A stretch of DNA of 64,000 bases from Psoroptes ovis (taxonomy: Eukaryota > Arthropoda > Arachnida > Sarcoptiformes > Psoroptidae). The stretch lies in assembly GCA_002943765.1 (NCBI GenBank), contig PQWQ01000034.1, positions 1 to 64,000 of the forward strand, given 5' to 3'. A model generated the notes under the pieces. That model saw only the letters and a list, made by a program, of their open reading frames with translations, had not been told where the DNA came from and did not search any database. The position numbers and the translations under genes are program-made. Positions 15,601 to 26,568 of this stretch are shown piece after piece. Positions within the stretch are counted from its first letter, which is position 1. Each line of letters begins with the position of its first letter.

Positions 15601-18248
15601 TTATGAGATGAATATGGTCGTGGGCCATCATTTGAATGGTTACGATTATTATGATGATGATGATTTAATATTAAAAATTTTTTCAATTCATTATGATCAC
15701 AGATAACATCACGAAATGAACGAAATGACTGTGGATTTTGTTGTTGATTGTTATTGTTATTATTGTTATTATTACTGTCTGAATGTAACCCAAAACGTAT
15801 TAAATTTATATTTGCATTGACTAGTATTTGATATGTACGATCTTTTGCGGTGATGATACTCTGTACATTAAAATGAAATTTAAAAAAAAGAAAATTGATT
15901 TACATTGATTTAATTGAATCTACATGGACATTGAATATATGAAAGGTTTAACCCTTTAAAATTTACCTGATTTTTGTCATTTTGATTAGCATTCCAATGG
16001 TCATCATCATCAACAACATAATCTTGATCATATGCTGTTGTCGCTGCTGTTGATGGCACTGATTTCGATTCTAGTCGATTCAATTCTTGCCGTATCAGAT
16101 TCCATCCATTCGTACGCAGCAATGAACGTAATGGTAGACCATTTTCCAATAGATTTTGTATCGATTTTATGGATAATGTATCAATAATGGCAGCAATTAA
16201 ACGTATACCTTTAGGTAAATCATTGATTACATTTGTTACATTTTTATCGGTCAACAATGGTAATAAATGATCGGCAATTGTATGAATACTGTTCAATTTG
16301 AGAAGATTGAATTGAATTGAATTAAATGAAAATTTTAAAAAAATAAAAATTACAGGGTTTAAAATTTAAATTCGGAGTTTTAAAATTCATTTTCGTAGTT
16401 TTGAAAGTGATTTTGAATAGTAAAATTATGAAATTCAATTTTAAAACTATGAAAACCAATTTCAAAACCTTGTATGAATAAAAACTTTAAACCCTGTATA
16501 TAATTAATTGATTGATTGATTCAGTCATTCCATATATAATTATAATTCTAATGTTTTACAATTCAATGAATTAAATGAATTTGAAACCCTAAGAAAACTC
16601 TAAATTTATTCCACAAGTTGATTAAATAAATAAATATAAAACTAGGTTGCTGCTCTGAAAGGTGATCGTTTATTATTATTAAAATTTTTCCTTGTTTAAA
16701 CTTACAAGGATTTCAACAGTTTTAATTCAGAGTTTTAAAATTAATTTTCGCAGTTTTGAAATTGATTTTCATAGTTTTGAATGTAATTTTACAATGGTGA
16801 AATTACGAAATTGAATTTTAAAACTACGAAAATAAACTTTAAAACTCTTAATTAAAACTTTAAACCTTGTAATGTGTAAAATCAAAGATTATCGTATTTT
16901 GCTGACCAATTTCTGAGCAACCACACACTGTACACACACATACACACATCCCTAATAATGTTTATTCGATTAGCTTGTCAAATTGTATCAAACAAAATAC
17001 ACACAGAGATTAAATAAAAAGACTAGACTCTTAAATGCTAATTATAGATGATGATGGTCATATACTGATGATGACCGATGATCATCATCATCTGCACCGG
17101 AGAAATTCGAGCCCCATTTAAACCTCTTTGATTTAAGGTGTGTGTTTGTGTAAGTGTATAGCTTTCAGTGTAAATAGTTTCGCTTCTCTAAATGTGGTTC
17201 AACATGAGGTTTTAATTAAAAAAATTTCGATACAAATAACGTACGGAACGGCTGGCTAAGCAAACTAATTATTAGCTTATTAGGTTGTCCGGAAAGTTCT
17301 ATTCGCTTAATCAATAGAGTTGCTCATGAAAATCGTCAAGAACTTATCGGACAATCTAATTATAAAAATAATGAAAATAAATAACGATGACAATGCTTAC
17401 CTTGCATTTGGATAATTTGGCACTTCATCATATTGTTCACGTCGTAAACATTGATTATTCATTGAACAAACAAATGATTGTAATTGATTAATGATACCGG
17501 CCGATGGTAAGGCTTTAGGATTGTAGTAACCTTATTTTATTGGGTTAAAATAGGGTAAAAATTCGTAAAAATTAATTATGAAACCGCAGATTAAAATGAA
17601 TTGAAATTGAGCGAAATTTAAGATATTTCAACCTAAACCAATGACTTACATGTTTGTCGAAATGATGGTGGAAATTGCCATCTGGCAATTAATATCATTA
17701 AAAATACGAACGCAGGCCAAAACAATTCCAATATTAATGTTGTCTAAATGGGAAGAAAAAACAAAAAAGGGTTAATAGCTAATTAGATTGTCCAGAAAGT
17801 TTTCGGCCGATTATATCGTAGAAAATAATTAGAAAAATCGGCAAGAACTTTTCGGGCAGCTTAATAATTTAGAAAAATAGATTAAACAAATCAGAGTGAT
17901 AAAAAAAGGCCCTAATCTAATTTAAAACAATGGACAATCATCATCATCATCATCAAAGAGTTTCGAAAATTCACATGTCTAATCACAGATATTAGTCACA
18001 TGTGTGTATGCTATAATCTGTATCATCACACATGTGGTCGACATTCAACAGGTGTTGATGCTCATGTCATAGTCATAATAATCAAATGAAAATGTCAAAA
18101 CAAAACATGTGAAAATGTCAAAAATAATTCGAAAAGATTTCAAAGGTTATAGTTTTTGCTTTAGCTTAGACCAAATAATTACCGGTTGTCGACGTCTTAA
18201 CAGAATCTTGTGTCGTAACAATAGTCTCAGTTGTTTGAAAAAGGCCAT
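694..18248 (-). CDS. Giant full-size ABC transporter, subfamily A (ABCA12/13-like architecture)
   Basis: Ten exons join in phase: 18248-18183, 17743-17650, 17530-17401, 16288-15967, 15860-2421, 2355-2221, 2153-1957, 1891-1786, 1724-1587 and 1506-694, about 5,146 residues. The start MAFFKQLRLLL followed by a membrane segment (TLILELFWPAFVFLMILIA, about 23-41) is a classic ABCA N terminus. Then comes an extracellular region of about 3,090 residues, five or six membrane spans (about 3135-3365), NBD1 (Walker A GRNGAGKT 3573-3580; LSGGLKRRL; DEPTASVDP), a second membrane half (from about 3960, with helices near 4243 onward), and NBD2 (Walker A GINGAGKT 4605-4612; signature LSRGN 4706-4710; DEPTSGLDP from 4730). 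The tail is low-complexity and proline/basic-rich. ABCA proteins move lipids across membranes; the substrate here is unknown. Exon 5 alone is 13,440 bp. The NBD2 signature has Arg where Gly is usual. Introns 1 and 3 carry MITEs. Length resembles human ABCA13 (about 5,058 residues), but orthology is not shown. Confidence 0.9.
16350..16500. repeat. Foldback MITE family B, copy 1
   Basis: A palindromic element with ends TTACAGGGTTT and AAACCCTGTA and internal inverted blocks (TCGTAGTTTT opposite AAAACTATGA). It lies in ABCA intron 3. Confidence 0.8.
16702..16872. repeat. Foldback MITE family B, copy 2
   Basis: Ends TTACAAGGATTTCAA and TTTAAACCTTGTAA with inverted GTAGTTTT/AAAACTACG blocks. Same family as the copy at 16350 and also in ABCA intron 3. 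Confidence 0.8.
16873..17279. other. ABCA intron 3, remaining part
   Basis: Non-coding intronic sequence with a short CA-rich stretch (about 16921-16950) and GAT/CAT-rich runs around 17048-17095. No exon is supported here, because the exons at 17401 and 15967 join in phase without one. Confidence 0.6.
17280..17359. repeat. mariner-type MITE, copy a
   Basis: An 80-bp element starting TTAGGTTGTCC and ending GGACAATCTAA, preceded by TA. It lies in ABCA intron 3. The internal sequence is more diverged than in the youngest copies. Confidence 0.8.
17783..17864. repeat. mariner-type MITE, copy b
   Basis: About 82 bp, starting TTAGATTGTCC and ending GGGCAGCTTAA. It keeps the inner TIR block GCCGAT/ATCGGC. 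It lies in ABCA intron 1. Confidence 0.75.
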
Positions 18249-19290
18249 TGTTCAGGCTGCTGTTGCTGCTGCTGATGCTCACCAAACGAATTTCTGAATG
18301 GTCCCGAAGAAATTCAATTTGATTCAATTTTGATTCGTTCGATTGATGGCACACACAAAGATCACAAAAAGAAATTGTTTTAGATTTCATTCAATTCAAT
18401 TGATTCAAATTGATCGATTCAAATTGATTGATTTCATTGAAATTTTGAAATTTTTGATTTTTGCTGCTGCTGTTTTAATCAATGTGAACAAATCAATGTG
18501 AGCAAAAATCGAAACAATTCATGATTTCAAAGAATTCAAAGAAACAAACTGAAACACACAGAGAAAAAACACTAAAATAAAACAATCACGATTCAACAAT
18601 TTGATTCAATAATTTGATTCAACAATTGATTCACAATTGATTCAGTTGATAATAATTGAAATTGGATTAATTATTTTTCACTGTGACTATTAATTGTTCT
18701 TTTTTGACAGTAAAATCGCCAACACACACACATTCGAATGTAGATTAAAGCACAAAAAACACTAATAAATAAATAAAAACACTGCCAAACATTGAAGGAC
18801 AATTTGAAGCGATTTTAAATGTTTCTAAGGTGGAATTTGATTGATTTAATTCATTTCTAATTGAAAACTTTCGATGATTTCTTTGATTTTGTATTGGTTT
18901 GTTGCTGATGATAACGAACTGAATCAAAATTGATTCGAATTTCGAAGCCAACGAGTTGAGTCGAGTTGAAATGATTCGAATTTCGAAGCCAACGAGTTGA
19001 GTTGATTTGAGCTGAATTGAGAATAATTCAAAATTGGTCAAATGAAGAAAATGTTTGGTCAAATGCTGTTGGTCCCGTGGTCACAATTGTGTGCCAAACA
19101 TACATACAAACAAAATGTATGCTCATTTGCCGCCGATTTGTTTTTTGTTTATTTATTATTCACTTTTTATTTTCAATTTTTGGTTCCGGCTTCTTTTGTT
19201 GTTTGAAAACAAATTGAAAATAAATTGAAAATTGCCTTTAAATCGGGTATAAAAATGAATATGTTACACAATAAAATAATGAATAAATTC

Positions 19291-19452
19291 ACTGGTTTCA
19301 ATAGTTTTAATTCGTAGTTTTGAAACTAATTTTCATAGTTTTAAAGTTGAATTTCGTAGTTTTACGGTTTAAAATTGCATTCAAAATTACGAAATTCAAC
19401 TTTTTAACTATGAAATTCGATTTTAAAACTACGAATTAAAACTTGAAACCTT
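19291..19452. repeat. Foldback MITE family B, copy 3
   Basis: Inverted blocks ATTCGTAGTTTT and AAAACTACGAAT, with ends GGTTTCAATAG and CTTGAAACC. Intergenic. Confidence 0.8.
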
Positions 19453-20527
19453 TTTTAAAATAATCACAAAAAATATTTCAATAATTTTCTAACCAAAAAT
19501 ACAACAATAAAACGAACGGTAAACAATGACACTTTATTGTTATTACCTTGTTGACTATTTTGAGAAATATGAACACAAAATCTTCATCCGAAAAGATTCA
19601 CCATTGGAGGGAATCATTTCATACCTGTGTTTGTCGGTGCTGTTGTTCAAGATGTTCAAAGATGCTCAAAGATGGAAAAATTCGAAAAATTTTTTTTTCA
19701 CCTCTTAGCATAGTGATCAAAATGAGAAGGTAGCAGCCTTATGATTTTCGGTTATTTACATAACTGTTCATTTGCTTGGTTTGTTTGTCGAACACATGAT
19801 GATGATCATAGATGATAGTTGATTGGTACACTGGTGAAGAAGGAAATGAATTTATGAATTTTTCAACAACAAAAGATTCGAATTGAACAATTCAACAACA
19901 ATAATAAAAGTAACGGAACAAGTTTTAGCCCTGTTAAATTGAAGATGCTTATGAACACGATGATGATTGAAATGAGTTTTTTCAGTGTATGTAAACACAG
20001 TACATTTTGGCTCACAAAATTTGCCCGCCATTTGCCAATTCCGAGCGTAGCTCGGGCATTTCCAACTATTTCGACAGCAAGCGATTACCGGATACATTCG
20101 ATTTTCGAAGCTTATGTTATTCGAACCCCATTAAGTGGTTTGACCAACGAAAAAAAAAAAAAATTTTTCCGTTTTAATTCAAACCTCTTCAATCTGGAAT
20201 ACATTTTGGTTGGCCGGTTGAAAAAGAGTAAATCCTTACATCCACAGTTCTTCATCTTTGCTTGAAACCAAGGAAAATAAAGCATCTTTCATCTTTGAGA
20301 ACGTAAATAATAAAAGATTAAAAGGCTGATTCAACAACCTGTTGCTTTTGTTGGTCGGCCGGTCGATCGGTTTATTGGCCTTTTTTTTTGCTTTTGACCA
20401 GATCGAATGATGCAATTTTCGGCTCTCAAACATCTTTTAACCAGCAGCATCTTCTTAAGATGAAGCTCTGAAAACAAGAAAAAGAGTGAGCAAAACAAAC
20501 ATCTTAATGTTTGATTAGGCTAAATAT

Positions 20528-20609
20528 TTAGGTTGTCCTGAAAGTTCTGGCCGATTTTCACATGTTTTTCGAATTAGTAAATCGGCAAGAACTTATGGGA
20601 CAGCCAAAT
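20528..20609. repeat. mariner-type MITE, copy c (degenerate)
   Basis: Starts TTAGGTTGTCCTGAAAGTTC and ends GGGACAGCCAAA. The 3' terminal CTAA has decayed. The inner GCCGAT/ATCGGC pair is recognisable. Confidence 0.65.
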
Positions 20610-21113
20610 ATTTTTTCCACAAGAAAAATTAAATTCTTCCATTTGGTTAATTCAAATTCGAAATTCGAATTAAATCAAAATAGATTCGAATCAATTTGAG
20701 AGCAAAATGAACCCGATGATCACATTTTTTTCCAAGTGGAAAAATGCTCAGAAACGCTTTAGCGCTGCCACATGATGCAATCGATATGTACAAGATTTTG
20801 TAGATTTTTGAAATGATTTCTTAATAAAATGCATATCGAATCATTCAAAGAAATTCGATTCAGCCCTAAAGGCTAAGACCTTACCTTTTTTTTTCTTTTT
20901 CTTGGTTGATATTCATTTATTCAATGAATGAATGAATGGATTATTACTTCCTAGATGATCATTGATCATCATCGTTGTACATATATGTTAGTAGATACAT
21001 GAATAATAATCAATTTTTTTTCATATTAAGAATTCGATCAATAAGATTTTTGATTGGATGATTATTGACCCTCAAAATAATTCGACATCGATTAATTCGA
21101 ATGATCCTATCCT

Positions 21114-21261
21114 TTACACAGGGTTTAAATTTTTTATTCGTAGTTTTCAAGTTGATTTTCGTAGTTTTGAATGCAATTTCGAGCCGTAAAATTACGAAAA
21201 TCAACTTGAAAACTATGAAAATTAATTTTAAAACTCTGAATTAAAACTTGAAACCCTGTAT
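21114..21261. repeat. Foldback MITE family B, copy 4
   Basis: Starts TTACACAGGGTTTAAA and ends TTGAAACCCTGTA, with inverted TCGTAGTTTTCAAGTTGATT-type blocks. Intergenic. Confidence 0.8.
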
Positions 21262-21763
21262 TTTGATTGATTGATTTTCGAAAATTTTGAATTTTTTTCG
21301 AAAAAAAACTTGAATAATTAATGTGTTATTGATGAAAACTATAGTCTTAGTTGATATGGTAATAACTCTATCATTTGAATCGAGTTGTTGTCCATGAAAT
21401 TGAATCAATTTTTTTGTTTTTGTTTGAAAAACCAGTCAATCTGAATGAATGATATCCCCAAAAAACCAAAGGCCATAACCTCATACCCCGTTTACTTATT
21501 AGTCATATATGAAACGATGCACCGATTTGAAATCATAAGAACATGATGAAATGTGTAAAAATAGAATTCAAATGGAAAAACAAATCGTTGTGATCAAAGG
21601 TGTGAATTCGAATGGAAGTCTTATCGGTGTCCATCGCTGGTCAGAAACATTGAAATCGAATTAAATTTAAATGATTCCACCCGAAAATAAGATTGCCATC
21701 TCTTGATGTGCTAAGAAATATTGAAATAATAATTTCTGGTCAAAGAAAAACAACGGTCAAATA

Positions 21764-21843
21764 TTAGGTTGTCCGAAAAGTTTTTAACGATTATATCGTA
21801 GGGAATTATGAAAAAATCGGCAACAACTTATCGGACGACCTAA
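21764..21843. repeat. mariner-type MITE, copy d
   Basis: An 80-bp palindromic element TTAGGTTGTCCGAAAAG ... CGGACGACCTAA, flanked on both sides by TA, which is the expected target duplication. Confidence 0.85.
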
Positions 21844-21985
21844 TAATATTTTATATGTTAACCCGCGGGCAAAAAAAAAAATTTAATAATTCTCATATTT
21901 CATATTCTGTTCAATAGTGGTTCTCGATGGCTATGGTTTTGATTTTACATTATCATCAGTATCAATATGACCTATGACCTTGTCA

Positions 21986-24403
21986 TCAATTATCTTCCAA
22001 TTTAATTTTATCAATAATTTTTTGTAAATTTTTCAAATTTCCATCATTCGGTCCTTGTTCATCACGCCATATTTTTATCAAATGTTTCATTCGATCTAAT
22101 GGATCGGCAATCGTATCTTTGATATATTCAAGTTCATCATCCTGGATCATTAAGGAGAAAATCAAGGATCAATCAAAGGGTCAATCAAGGGTCAAAGCTT
22201 TGAAATCAATAATTCAAAGCAAACACTTACAGTAAATCCAAACAATGGTGATGATCGATCCCAGGTATCTTTCAGTTTCATGGCTATTTCATCGATCGCT
22301 GTTTCCGTGATTGAATTTTGATCATCTGCCGTCGGATCTTCATCATTATCTGCATTTGAATTCGAATTATCATCGCCATCATCATCATCATCATCGTTCA
22401 TATTACTATGCACTGAATCATTCATATCAACATTTTTGAGCAATTCATCATCACTAATATCTTCAGTTTCAGTTTTATTATCATCATTTGTTGTTGTCGT
22501 TGTTGTATCATTATGAGCGTCGTTCGAATCAATAACATTCGATTTCGAATCATTTTCATCGTTATCATTATTATTCGAAGGGCTATTGATTTTTTGATTC
22601 GAATCGATTTGTTCATTTGGCTCATCATTGATATTTTGGCCCGATTCAGCTTGTTTTACCGGTTCATTGTGACGATTTAAATCATTATCCAAACGTTCAA
22701 TGACGCTTTCAAGATAATCATAAACTGGTTTCACTACTTGATTGGTTGGCATGAAAAAATAGCTACTCTTTTCGAACAGTAATCGCAATGATTTCCAACA
22801 ATAATTGGAATCGGTACAATATAATTGCCGTTGTTCGGGTGGAAGTTTGAAAATTGGTTGAAAAAATTCTTCAATCGTCGGCGTAAACACGCGTTTGGAT
22901 GAACGACAAGCGGCTAAATTATCGGGGCAAAAATTCCATAAACGATTCATATCGGCATTACCTATTAATATACGATTATTCGATGCTGCATTATTACGCA
23001 AATATTCACCAAGACGTCGTCGTTTTTGTGTTGTTTGATATGTTGATTGTATGTAATCATATGTTGTCGAACGTTTTTGAGCATTTGAATCATTATCATC
23101 ATTTTTCGCTTCGTCTTCATTGTTTACCATCGCAACAGCTTTAAGCTCATTACAACCTTCATTTTTCCAATTATTCCAAAAATTTTCACGTGTCAACAAA
23201 TGTTCAATGACAGCTCGTACCTCTTTGCCATTCGATGGTGTTTCTTCAAGTAATTGAAGTATTTTTATCCGTATATTCGTGATCCATTGCAACTGTTCAT
23301 CGTTTAATTGTTGATTAAGGCTATCGAATGTACGAGATTTAATGTTCATCTGGAAATATTGAAACAATATCAACATTTGTATGAGAATATGACGGCGAAA
23401 ATTTGTATCGCACAACTGTAAATGTAATAATTTTCTATTTGTTAAATATCGAATGAAATATTGTTCATCATCACCAGTATTGTTTGATCCGAGTGCATGA
23501 AAATAATAACAAGAGCCGGTATCGATTTTTATTTGATCAAATTTCGTCAATACATCGTTACAATAATTTTGTAACAGCTTGAAATTGTCCTGTTGATAGG
23601 TGATTATTGGATTACGAAAAAATGTTTGCAGCTTCCAAAAGTTTCGATAGAAATTTTGATCAATTTGTTCTTTGATTTCATTGTCATTTTCGGTGGCCAA
23701 AGCCGACGGAACATCATCTTCATCTTCATCAGCTGATTGTTCTGACCAACAATCATGATTATTATTAAATTCTGATGTCAAATTAAGGCCAGAACGTTCG
23801 AATAATGGGAAAAAGTTGGCCAAAAATATCAAAATTCGTCCACAAAATAACATATTTTGATTATTCGATAAACGTCGTAGCAAATCATTACATGTACGTA
23901 GTAATATATTTTTAACATTTTTAAAAAAATATTCATCTTTCCATTGGTTAATATTTTGATATATCAAACATTCGAATAGTTGATCACATTCATCAATTGT
24001 ACAACAATCAAACAGTTCACTTATCAATATTATTGGTAAATTAATCGTACAATAATTTTGGCGAGCAAATGATACGGTTAATTCAATTAATCGTCGAATT
24101 CTACGCATATGTTCATCATTATCATCTTTGAAAGGTACCAATTTAAAAATTAATAAATTACGTAAAACTGCATCGATGATTTGTTTTGAATCATTTTTCA
24201 GTTCAACGTTTTCATTGCTTTTCAATAAATGTTCGAGTTTTTCTCCGATTATTTCATTGTTGTCATCATTATCATCGGTGAATATGGCTTGTTCAATATG
24301 TTCCTATGAATTTCAAGATATGAAACATTGAATTTGAAAGATTGTCAATCATTAAACGGAGTAATCTTACCTTTAGGTCGTTTTTAAATTGTTCAAATAT
24401 CAT
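21986..24403 (-). CDS. THOC1: THO complex subunit 1, with apparent frameshift in the last exon
   Basis: Exons are 24403-24371 (MIFEQFKNDLK), 24303-22231 and 22142-21986. The middle exon carries the THOC1 hallmark RTCNDLLRRLS, then FCGRI and SGLNL, an acidic low-complexity stretch and the start of the C-terminal death-like domain. THOC1 is a core TREX subunit in nuclear mRNA export. In the last exon the first 20 codons match the death domain, but a TTTT tract (A-run 22080-22083 on the plus strand) shifts the frame. Read literally, the protein ends at a TGA at 22062-22064 (about 728 residues). One T fewer gives a further 30 residues including LIKIWRDEQGP, which lines up with the human THOC1 C terminus and ends at the TGA at 21986. 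This may be a sequencing or assembly indel, or a real truncation. The 5' flank holds an E-box and a DRE-like palindrome. Confidence 0.88.
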
Positions 24404-25277
24404 TTTTAATGATTGAAATTTGAATTTAATTCAAAATTCAAGTTTAAAATTTGACCAAAATAATGGAAAACTATCGATTTAGCCCCAAAAGAGAGAGAGC
24501 GGAAAATATCGATATGATCGATATTTTGAAAAAAAAATTCAAGAACAAAACACGTGCAGCCATCTGTCGACTCGATATCGAATCATTGATGGTAAAATAA
24601 AAAAACTAGTGGTATACATGTATAATCTTCAAACCTTTCGAACATATCATCACCATGTCAACAGGTTTTTTTTTCTCATTTTTTTAATTATTATTTTTCA
24701 TACCAGAAAACAAATCGTTGCCATCGTTTGTTGTTTATGAAAATATTCGATTCGTAAATAAAACAAAACAAATTGAAAGACATTGACATGATTCCGACGC
24801 CCATTCAAAATATGATCATCATCATCATCATCATCAATGCTTATGTGTTCAGTCATTGCCTATGAGAATTTTCAATTGATTTTGCATCAATTTTCCTAGT
24901 GCTCGTAATGTGATTGTATTCATTCATTCATTCATTTTCTTAGACCACAAATTGAATTAAGGGCTAAATAGTAGTGCAGCTTAAATCTTTAAAACATCCA
25001 AACATTCCATCAAAATTCATTGATTAATTAATTAATTCAAGTCTTGATAATCAATTCGACGAATGAAAGGCATCAAATTACCAATATTTTCAGAGATATG
25101 AATTATTATCAGTGCAATATCCATCGATAATTGAAAATAGCTATATTTCCAATAAATAAATAATCTTTGAATTTTCCATATGATTAAATTGATTCATATC
25201 AATCAATCAACAATAATAATCAATAAATATTTTGCTTCCACTTGTGTTCATATTCATTTCTTCAAAAACAATATAAA
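24404..25277. other. Divergent intergenic region THOC1/tetraspanin
   Basis: An 874-bp spacer between two head-to-head genes. Apart from the palindrome and E-box it holds ATC and TTCA simple repeats. No coding exon is seen. Confidence 0.55.
24503..24527. promoter_or_regulatory. DRE-like palindrome upstream of THOC1
   Basis: Perfect 11-bp inverted repeat AAAATATCGAT-ATG-ATCGATATTTT, 100-124 bp upstream of the THOC1 ATG. The cores resemble the arthropod DRE (TATCGATA) found in housekeeping promoters. A CACGTG E-box lies at 24551-24556 and GCAGCCATCT at 24556-24565. The function is inferred. Confidence 0.45.
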
Positions 25278-26312
25278 ATGCTTATGAATTGTACATTGAC
25301 TATGATGGCAACTGGTTATACATTTATTCGACGATTTTTGTGTTTGTTCAATTTAATTGTTTGGGTATGTTGTGACCATGTGGCCTGAATTCATTTGAAT
25401 TTTTTAAAATAGAAATTATTAGGTTGTCCGAAAAGTTTTTGTCGATTATATCATAGAGAATAATGAGAAAATCGGCAAAAACTTATCGGACAACCTAATA
25501 ATTTAATTTAACCCTTTTTCCAATAATAGTTGGCTGGAAGCTGTATATTAGGTATCGGAATATGGCTGTTTATATCATACAATACATATGCAAGAATATT
25601 ACCTTCATATCATTTATTATCAGCTGATAATTTATCCATATTCATTGGTTCGATTACATTCGTGGTCGCATTTTGTGGCTGTTGTGGTTCATGGTTTCAA
25701 AGTAAATGTCTGTTGATCACTTATTTATCATCGATAATCATTATTATGATCATTGAAATCATAATTGGAATGTTGTGTTTCATATTTCAGCAACAAATTG
25801 GACAAACATTACAATCAGAATTATTGACCGGTATACGTCATCGATATTCAATGAATCATTCGATTAATGATGATGGTATTACAACAACATGGAATCATAT
25901 ACAATCGAATTTTCATTGTTGCGGTGTTAATAATTATACTGATTGGTATCAAATTGATGCATGGCCTGATAAATCACAAGTTCCAAGTAGTTGTTGTCGA
26001 ACAACATTGATGACCAATGATACTTTGATTAATGAAAAATGTGGCATGGATATCGAGCAAGATCTAAAATATATTTGGAAAATTGGTTGTTTGAAAAAAA
26101 TTCATCATTATTTATTGACAAACATACATGGTATTGGAATTACTTCGATTATATTTGCATTCATACAATTCATGTCGTTGATATCAGCATTTTTGATCAT
26201 ATTCACAATGAATTATAAAAAAGATCGAAGAAAACAACGTTATTTGATGACGACATCTCGATCCAGTCCTGTGGTTGCTAGTCGTACAGCATATAATCGT
26301 ATACGAATGTAA
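25278..26312 (+). CDS. Tetraspanin
   Basis: Exons 25278-25364 and 25530-26312 give 289 residues. Four membrane segments are visible: TM1 about 20-43 (FLCLFNLIVWLAGSCILG), TM2 (FIGSITFVVAFCGCCGSW), TM3 (YLSSIIIIMIIEIIIGM) and TM4 (ITSIIFAFIQFMSLIS). The large loop between TM3 and TM4 has the defining CCG motif (HCCGVNNYTDW) plus a CC pair and two further Cys, six in all. Tetraspanins organise plasma-membrane protein microdomains; the subfamily is not assigned. The single intron contains an 80-bp mariner-type MITE (25419-25498), about half its length. AATAAA follows at 26342. It is convergent with SAP30BP. Confidence 0.93.
25419..25498. repeat. mariner-type MITE, copy e (in tetraspanin intron)
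   Basis: 80 bp, TTAGGTTGTCCGAAAAG ... CTTATCGGACAACCTAA, with 28-bp inverted repeats differing at only a few positions and TA on both sides. One of the best-preserved copies. Confidence 0.9.
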
Positions 26313-26341
26313 TTTAATAATTGAAAATAAGATCAATAATC

Positions 26342-26347
26342 AATAAA
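26342..26347 (+). terminator. Polyadenylation signal AATAAA (tetraspanin)
   Basis: The hexamer lies 30 bp after the tetraspanin stop codon. Use is inferred from position only, and AT richness makes chance matches common. Confidence 0.45.
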
Positions 26348-26377
26348 TATTCGAATAATTGCTAAATTTCAATCATA

Positions 26378-26550
26378 TTACACGGTTTCAATCAATAGTT
26401 TAAATTCGTAGTTTTAAAATTAATTTTCATAGTTTTCAAGTTGATTTTAGTAGTTTTGCAATGCAATTTTGAACGGTGAAATTACGAAATTCATGTTTAA
26501 AACTACGAAAATTAATTTTAAAACTCTGAATTAAAACTTGAAACCTTTTA
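26378..26550. repeat. Foldback MITE family B, copy 5
   Basis: Starts TTACACGGTTTCAA and ends TTGAAACCTTTTAA. It fills most of the space between the tetraspanin and SAP30BP stop codons and may lie in their 3' UTRs. Confidence 0.8.
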
Positions 26551-26568
26551 ATATTTAATCAATTTGAT

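Larger units (their letters stand above)
18249..21985. other. Intergenic region upstream of ABCA
   Basis: 3.7 kb between the ABCA start codon and the THOC1 3' end, where no coding exon could be supported. It contains two family-B foldbacks (about 19291 and 21114), two mariner-type MITEs (20528, 21764), an 8-kmer-scale hairpin CCGAGC-GTA-GCTCGG at 20041-20055, and many AAATTGATTC-type simple repeats around 18370-18660. ABCA promoter and 5' UTR sequence presumably lies at its left end. Confidence 0.6.

Noticed and set aside
18166..18390. 74-residue minus-strand ORF over the ABCA start
   Set aside because: A different frame over the same DNA gives MAFFKQLRLLL joined in phase to the ABCA N terminus. 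The ORF is a shadow.
19852..20433. ORFs of 65-108 residues in the ABCA upstream gap
   Set aside because: Low complexity, no motif, no splice partner and overlapping on both strands.
22422..23144. Shadow ORFs over THOC1
   Set aside because: They arise from the acidic repeat region read in other frames.
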